Assembly (NCBI GenBank): GCA_002633005.1
Contig: NMRA01000094.1
Span: 304,652-368,651 of the forward strand
Source of the DNA: Phoronis australis
Lineage: Eukaryota; Phoronida; Phoronidae
Reading direction: 5' to 3'
Length of the DNA stretch: 64,000 nucleotides
Shown: piece after piece, positions 51,601-60,600 of the stretch
Numbering within the stretch: position 1 is the first letter of the stretch
How the letters are laid out: every line of letters begins with the position of its first letter
Translations under genes and position numbers: made by a program
The notes under the pieces: generated by a model
What the model was told of the DNA's origin: nothing
Database searches by the model: none
The model's input: only the letters and a program-made list of their open reading frames with translations

Positions 51601-54600
51601 CTTGGTACACATTAGCATAGTAAGGAGAATGCAAACACATCGTTCAATTTATTTTTTATGACTGGTATTCCTACATATTCTTGTCTCACTAGACGCACCT
51701 ACTCATTTTTATGACTGGTATATTCTTGTCTCACTAGATGCAGCTATTCATTTTTATGACTGGTATTCCTACGTATTCAAGGTACCTAAACTACACGGTC
51801 AACGAACTCATAAACATGGGCACGGACGCATGAACACGACTCACGGACCTGCAAACACAGTCCACTGACTCACAAACACGGGAACGGACTCACAAAACAC
51901 GATCCACGCACCCAAATACACGGGACACGGACTCATATTCACGAGGAAACACTGTTAACGGACCGCCAAACACATGTCACGGACTCATCGGCTTCCTGGG
52001 TCAGCTGATATCTCCATTTTGTCCGTAAACCGTGTTTGGCGGTCCGTAAACCGTGTTTGGCGGTCCGTAAACCGTGTTTGGCGGTCCGTTAACCGTCTTT
52101 CCTCCGGAATATGAGTCTGTGTCCCGTGTATTTGGGTGCGTGGATCATGTTTCATGAGTCCGTTCCCGTGTTTGTGAGTCAGTTGAGGGTGTTTGCAGGT
52201 CCGTGAGTCGTGTTCATGCATCCTTGGGCCGTGCTTATGAATCCGTAAGCATGTAGTTTAGGTACCTTGCAGTTGTCTATTGAGATTGGGCTTGCACCAA
52301 CTGATGTGTAGAGCCTCAGGAATTTTAAACTCCTTTGTTGTTACTGCCTGGTCTATTACCGTAAACGTTCGGGTTAACGCCCTGGGCGGTTAAATTGGCA
52401 AACCCAAAAAATCCAGGGTGGGTGGTTAACCGAACATGGGAACTTATTACGACAGGCAAGCGCCCTGGGCGGTTAATCTTACCTCGTGATCTAAGTACCC
52501 ACACCACACACGTAGTCGTAGGCCTACTCGGAAGGCGTAGCACTTTTCAAAGAGCGTTATCATCACGTCGTCACGTGACGGGAAAAATGTCATAACAGTG
52601 GATGATCCTAACAAAGGTTATCATGCCCTCAGATTAGTTATTCACTATTAAATTTACATAATTGCTGAGTAATAGCCCCGTGCCGTCCTGCGGTCTTGTT
52701 ATTTAGTGTAGAGCGCAGACGACCAGTGACCACGCAGCCTCTACTTGGATTGCAACTATTTCATCTTACTAAAGTGCGCGCGTGCAAGCTTCACGTGTTG
52801 CAGAGGTCACAGCAGACATCAGATTTATGGTTACAGTCTTGTACTAGCTGCCAAGTTCATAGTCAGAGAGCAGTTTTAAAAGTGGTTGTAATAAAAGTTT
52901 GAAAACCTTAATTCAGATGTTTTTTGTGTTTGGGATGTTTATAGTCAACACTCCGTGACTCAATGACATTTTCAGCGTATGGTTCTGTGGCTTGCTGTTT
53001 TACCTCGACTGCCTGGCATTGCTCACTTGCCGTTGCGCCAAACATGCTCGGCAAAGAACTAGGCCTAAGACAAGAATCCGGGATAAGCGGCCGTGTGCCA
53101 CTCGTCGATCAAGAATAAAATTTCGANTCTCGCGGTTTTGATAAGTTCGATCATCGTGTGCTTTTGTCAGTCAACATGCCACACTGTTGCTGCGTACCGG
53201 GATGTACTCATTATCGTCCCACGGACAGAGGAACAACTGTCCCCCTGCCCGAGTGTCCGCGACACACTCCCACTGATAGTGACTTGAGCACACAAACTGC
53301 TTACACCCCGCCGTGTCACACCCTCGCCACACACCTGGCACCTTCTAAATAGCTCCAATACTTCAGACAAGTCCACAATAAACTTATCAAAGTTTGGCTC
53401 ACCGATCTGTTCATTGAACGACGAACTGTCCTCTTCACTGGGTGTCGAACGGGGCCTGTATTCACTCCCACTACTCAATATCGCAGCAGGGCTGCTTACA
53501 GGCTTTGGGCCATAATGAGTACATCCCGGTAGGCAGCAACAGTGTGGCATGTTGACTGACTCGTAAACAAAAGCTAACGTCTGAACTTATGACAACCGAG
53601 GTAGATCTATGACCGATTCGTCAACGCTCATATAGTCAGACTACGGGAAAAGAAATTGGCACGAAATCCTTGCCTCCTAAAACGTCACTTCCGGAGTAGA
53701 AAACGAATAATAAATCAAATTACCAAAAGCTGTAATTAAGTGGAAAATATGTCTGGGATAATCAACGAACCTTATTTTTGCTAAAAATGACATGAAGATA
53801 GGATGCATTCGCCTTTAAGTAGGCAGATATGCTCTGACCTAGGTTAAAGGCCTGCAACTAAATACTAAATCTTAAGCTGTCAATGAAAGAATCAAATTTC
53901 ATCTGAACAACTCTAACAAGGGAGAAACCACTTCGTGTTCTGGTTACTGTATAGGAGAACATATTGAAACATCTTGTTTTAATCCCTAGACTATTATAAA
54001 ACATCATCTTGTTAAACTCAACTCAATGTAATCACTGGTGGACATCTGATTTAGGGTTCCCAGGCTGGCCAAAAGTTGCGTTTAAATCTTCAAAATGGAA
54101 ATGTTATTAGCATGAACGGGGTTAGCCAGTTCATAAGTCAAACAACTGGTAAATATCCTCCACATCAAATGTTCTCCAAAGACTAACACTTGTTTTTCTG
54201 AAGGAAGACACTTAGCTAATTCACAAGTGCCGTCACAAGCTCCAACAGTAGGCAAATCTTACACTAACAGTATTAGAACGAAAGTGGATGAGAAAGCATG
54301 TAGTTTACACCCAGAGTATCCAGCGAAGTCCTTGGCACATCAAAAGCTTGATGGTGCTGTCACACGGGTGAGAAACAACATGACTGCCGGTCCTCTTAAA
54401 TCAGACCGACTCACCCAAAACAGGACCTCCGGGGATCAAATGGGATCGTCGCACCAGAAAATGGGACTGACGCACCTAAAAACATGACTGCCCCACCAGA
54501 AAACAGGACCGCCGGGGACTGAACATGACCGCCGGGGATTGAAACTGCAGTGACAAACAAGTTAAGATTTATTACCGGTAGGCCTACACAGATCATAAAA

Positions 54601-57600
54601 TGGAGCTATATACGTATGCATATGCAGGTCTCGTGCCGATTTACTCCAAGAAGATCGTTTGTGCACTATAGGACACTTCGCTTTGTAACACGCGGCGCTT
54701 TTGAGTTTTAACCACAAACCAACCACGTTGCACGCTTTTAACTTCATCCACTGCGTAAGTTTTAGAACAAAATGAAAATCGTGTTCTCCAATTTGATGTT
54801 TTAGTCAAGAAAAAAAAAACGGCATTCTGGTTCTCGGGTGAAGCACCTTAACTAGCCTTTGTGCGACAAAGCAGTATACTAAATATACAGTTTGGCGCCG
54901 ATGTGGGTAAAACACTGAGCATATAAAATCTTCACCGAATTAGTGTTATTAACGACTCTCTTCCTTGAGCAAACTAAATTATTTATTGGTGCTCGCGGAG
55001 AAAAATTGTAGTTATTCTGCTGCTAAAATTGAGATGCGTTCTTTTAGGTCGGCTTACATTGACCAGTTCCTTAATTTTTTCACCGTTCAGTAAGCTATTC
55101 TTCTCTTCAACGAGGTTGCGTACATGGTACAACAAATTATTGGAACTAGTTTCATTTCGTCATAAGTTTTTAGTATTTTGATACCAGCAAATCGAATTTC
55201 AGAACAAATCGTGCTGCTGCGAAGTTGAGTCATCATCTTCCGAAAGATGTCGCTAAATTTTAGGACATGTCGCAGGCTCATGTCATGAGCGTGACAGACT
55301 TTATTTGTTACATTAGGCAAACAAATGACGTTCATTAGATTGTTTTTCACTTAAGCGGCTGCAACCTGCAAGGTGAGTGTTGATTGATTCCTAGATTTTG
55401 CATGCGCCTGCTCCGCTCGCTAGCTCTACATGTTGATATAAGTTTCACAACGAGGTGACAAGCAGAACTATACCCGGGCTGATATGTTTCACAACGAGGT
55501 GACAAGCAGAACTATACCCGGGCTGATATGTTTCACAACGAGGTGACGAGCAGAACTATACCCGGGCTGATATGTTTCACAACGAGGTGACGAGCAGAAC
55601 TATACCCGGGCTGATATGTTTCACAACGAGGTGACGAGCAGAACTATACCCAGCCTGTGCTGTGGGAAATGTCGGGGATGTAATGGAGCTCAATAATGCA
55701 GTGCTACCAAGCTTTATTTTGACGAGTCTTTACACAGCTAGCTGACCGGTTACGTAATCGCAAGCAGTATCATACAAAGACATTGATAACTACTTATTGT
55801 CCGGCGGTCATGTTCAGTCCCCGGAGGTCATGTTCAGTCCCCGGCGATCCTGTTCTCTGGTGGGGTGGTCATGTTTTTAGGTGCGTCAGTCCTATTTTCT
55901 GGTGCGACGGTCCCATTTGATCCCCGGAGGTCCTATTTTGGGTGAGTCAGTCCGATTTAGAAGACCAGTGGTCATGTTGGTTCTCACCCGTGTGTCAGGG
56001 ATTGAAGTGAGCTATTCATGGGCTTGGCTGAACATGCTGGATTAGATAATTGCGGTGGTAAACCAACATGCCTGTTTAACACACAAGTTTCAAAGTAAAA
56101 AATGAACAATAAGTAAGGCAAAACAACCAACATGGCTATTTTTATAATTGAAAAATAAATAGTATCCGTCTTTAAATGTTTAAAATCTATGCATAATGAG
56201 AGAAATTTGAAAATAGGTTTTCTTCAGCATCGTGGCTAAGCAACGAGCATTAATTTGTAAATCAATTAGGATGAGTTAATCAGTCTGGTTCAGACTCGCT
56301 TAGGTGCTGGGGTAACAAAACCACAAATGTTAGAGTGTAGGAGTTGTCTCATGAAGGATAGCAGACCATGTTTATAACAGGCGAAGTGTATGTACATTGA
56401 CCATGTTAATAACAGTCTACGTTCGGGGTATAAACTGCAAACATTTACACCAGACTTCCATCTTCCTAACACAGTATTTACTTTAATTTTTCAAATTAAT
56501 ACCGTAGCAAACTCATAGTACAAATTAGCCAACATGAAGCAGTGAAGGAGAAGACCTCCCATCTGTTCAGCCACAACAAACCCACATTCTGTCAAAAAAA
56601 GTTTTTCTATAGATCACTTATGGCACACTTATTCAGGATTTGGAAAGAACTAAGGGTTTGTTATCGATAGACACCCGAAGGCTTGGCACACACCAACTTC
56701 TTGAGCCTGGCCTCAAGTTTTAACAAACTATCAGTTATCTATCTCCAAGCAAGCCCAGAAGTCAACACTATTTTGAATAAGGAATTAGTTAGATAAATTT
56801 CGTTCTGTCAATGGTCTAAACCATATTTTTGGATGGAACTGCAAATCTCATCAGCTTTAAAGGAGGACGTGAACTTCTCATACTTTATATTGTAATAAAG
56901 AGAAAATCTGAGAGGCAGATAAAAGAGCCATTTGAATGATTCTATTTATTCATCAGCAGTGTCCAAGTATCTTGCACTAATAACTTTCTATCACATAGCT
57001 GTGCTGGCTGTCCTATCTCTTCTGTTGGTGTAATGCCAAGTGTTCAGAATCTCGCCTTTCAGCCTTTCAGACAGTTGGCCATAAAAGTGCTAAGACAAGA
57101 TAAATTAACAGATTTGTGAAAACAATTAGCAACCCACTCCTTTGCTATGCTTGTTATTTTAAATGCCCAGTTTCCTAAGCAGGGTTAGTTTATTTTCACA
57201 GGGGGATGGCTGTCAAACTCAGCCAGCATTTACCATTTTTTTTAAATATCTGGTTGCAAATAATGATTGATGCACTGCTGATGAGACTACTGTGAACAAA
57301 TTGAGCTTATAAAGCAGGAAGGAGGAGTGAAGCCATAGTCATAGTGCACAGAATGTGGGCCTGCACTCCTCTTACAAATTGAACACGTCTCAAATTCTTT
57401 TTTATAGAGATTGGTGAGAATTAGATACAAAGGGACCGTGGTTGCTCAGCTTGAAGGTCGTAGCCCAGTGGAGTGACAACTTATCATCGTTGTTTTCATA
57501 ATTAGAAGCAGCAGTGATATCTGACAACAGGTAAGGTAGTTCTAAGGGAATCAAGTTCAACTGCCTCCTTGATATGTCATCTCCCTTGCAATAGTAATAC

Positions 57601-60600
57601 ACAGTACTTCCCTTGTTTGTCCTGCCACACAGCTGTCATGCTAGTGTTGTCCATAAAATAATTGTTTTTTTAACTGCCACGCCAAAGATAGAAGTGAACA
57701 CACCTAAACAGCTTACCCTACTTTGACAGCAGCCTGATAATGTTTTGTTATCAAAGTGCTCAATTCAGTTAGCTACACTAGACTAAGTGTACTTGTTTAG
57801 TTACTCTGCCATTTGGCCATTACTGTTGTTATAGCTGCAACAATGATTGTGTTGTAACTTTGACATAATGTTTATCTCATATTGTAATACAGCAGTGGAT
57901 TAAGAATGTATGAAGAGATGCCCTAACTTTGATATCTGTATACCTTGTCAGATATTGATCAGTTTTTTGCTAAGCAACACGTGAATAGGGCGACGTCATT
58001 ATGGACACTTAATAAGTTCAAATTGCTGCCATTTCTCTCAATCCATCCGTGTCTGTTGATTCAGTATCTGTCAGCATGGCATCAGCAACGCTATCTCCAA
58101 AACCCTCCATGATCTCCATAAGTTTTGTACACTAACAGAAAGGGACAACATACAAATTTTACAGCTGTGTGGGGCCACTTCAGGATTTCGGGGATATCTC
58201 AGGCTAATGTCTTCAGAACTAAGATATTGCACAGTAATTAAGTACCCAAAAAGAAAAGCCGTGGTTCATTTTGAGTTTATTCAGAATTCTTGGGTTAGGG
58301 TGATCGGTAGTTCTGAATTTTTGGGCTCTAAACCATCCAGGTGACAGATTTTTCTCTTATGTTGCTAAATATAAGACTAGAACATATTTCCTACTTGACG
58401 AGTAATAATTACTCGGCAAACTTTTGCCTTGGTCATGTGTCAACATGCATGACCAAGAGTACAACAGATAGTCAGGGCCTATTTGTTATGGAGTAATTAG
58501 GTGATGAATGATAGAAATTATGATGTATTTGTTATCTATTTTATTACATATTTGTCCAAAAATGATGTACAAACATGTGGTCACAGATCACTGTGGAATC
58601 CACAGAAAAATTGAGGTACCTAAATGTTAATATTCTATCATGATAATGCCATCTCTAAATTATGAGTGGTAGTTCTCGACCTACTTCTACTAAATTTTTA
58701 AGTAAACCATTTTGTTCATTGTCCACAACGTTGCCAGCAGGTAGACACAATACACCTAAAGTAGAAGTGACAAATAGATATTAAATAGATATTATAGTAG
58801 TGATAAAATGCATTCTTTTGGATTGCAGCCCCTTCATTGCACCGCATCAAGCCCCAGTGATGGATGAGCGTGAGGTTGTAGTTCTTGGCTTGACACCCCT
58901 CTTACTTCTGGCTGTTCTTGTGGGCTTCGTCACTGGCACCACCATCTTCTTCCTGACACGCCTGTTTGCCGAGCGATCAATAGCTGCGGGTAGTAGAAGA
59001 CAATCGATCTACCACAAGCCTGGTGTGATCCGACCACTACTGCCTAATGAGATAATGACAGAGCTGTTGGAAGATGTTGTCTTTATAGTATTTGTGGAGT
59101 CAAAGCATGAGATACCTGGAGGGACTATCTATCCAGCCTTGCGTAATCTGGCAGAGCGACATCCGCTCTTAAATGCACGAATTGTCACAGATACAACAAT
59201 GACAAATAAGGAATGTCGCTATTTTGAAGAGATCACTGAAAACAAGTCAATAGATTTTGAGGACATTCGTACCCAGCCATGGGAGGAAGTGTTGCGAGAT
59301 TTGACTGTCGATAAAATTGACAGCTCCTCAGGGCCGCTGTGGAGGGTACGCTTTGTCACTGTACACGGATCTCACAACATTAGTACAGATTCAACACTGC
59401 CAAAGCTGCACAAATATGCCCTCATTCTAAACTTCCACCACTCCATCAGTGATGGAGCATGTCTCCCTGATCTGTGCAGTACGCTCATAAAGGATGTTGA
59501 CACTTTGCTCTCTGGTGGTGACATTGACAGCTACTCACCACGTCAAATGGTACACATAGAGCGTCTTCCAATAGAACTGCGTCGTCCAGCCAAGTGGCGT
59601 GAATCACTGAGCCTCTACATACAGCTGATGAAGGATCAGCTATTTGGCACTAAAAATGTCTACCTGGAGAGCTTTCCACCGAGGGAGCACGAGTCCCCAG
59701 CCCACACCAAAGTGATTGACTTTCATCTTCCAACTGAAGAAACTGAACAGCTGAAGCTCAAGTGTCATGCTAACTGCGTCACTGTTCACGGTGCACTCAC
59801 GGCGGCTGCAGTCATGGCCATCTATAAGTTATGCGAGACCAAGAAGGCCAGGTCTCTCACTATGCACACAATGCACGCCATAAATATACGAAATCAATGT
59901 CGGCCACCCGTATCGAATACAGACCTTGGCTCACTGTTCACTGGAGTGTTCATTGACTTGTCTGTCACACCTCATCAAGATTTCTGGACTCTCGCTCAAA
60001 CTGTTGCCAATGACCTGCACTCCAGAATCAAAGCAAAGAAACACCTAAAGCTTCAGTCAGCCATTATCTCTCTGATGACTAAGATGTCGTATGATAAACG
60101 GGTTGAGATGATGTTAGCTGATGACGTACAGAAACGTAAAGTGTGTATCTCCATGAGTAACATGGGTGTCATAGAGGATCTGTTCCAGTACTCTAACATT
60201 GACGTCACAAAATTCTTAGGTTGTACAGCAGAACATCGCCTGCCAATTGGTAGCGTGTTTGGAAACGTCATAGCCACATTTCGCGGACAGTTAAACTGGA
60301 CTGTCAGTTATCATACAAATATAACATCCGAAGCAGAAGCCATGAACTACAGAGACGTGATTAAAGAAACGTTGCTTGAGGCGATTCAGAATTAAGCTAT
60401 ATTAATTATTATGGTAAAATCATCAATTTAGGACATAATATGGCCGACAAGAGACAATTTCATAAAAGATATGTAGGACCAAACTAATGATTTACTATGT
60501 TTAAGTTTTGTGGTACAACTATCATTTGACATTTTAAAAAAATGTGGGCATTCGCAACAATGTTTTAACATTTAAAAATGCTTTTAAGAAGGGAAATTAC

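Noticed and set aside
55087-55350. 87-codon - strand frame inside the long-TIR element as a transposase
   Set aside because: No recognisable catalytic or DNA-binding motif; length is within chance for AT-rich DNA.
57402-57602. A - strand 66-codon frame (RRQLNLIPLELPYLLSDI, LHWATTFKLSNHGPF) that reads like protein and could be a VPS13D exon
   Set aside because: No suitable acceptor or donor in phase with the exons at 62817 and 48041, which already join correctly; similarity to a specific VPS13D block could not be established.
58800-58859. Extension of the acyltransferase frame upstream of 58860
   Set aside because: Starts at GTG, not ATG, and crosses a likely splice acceptor at 58828.
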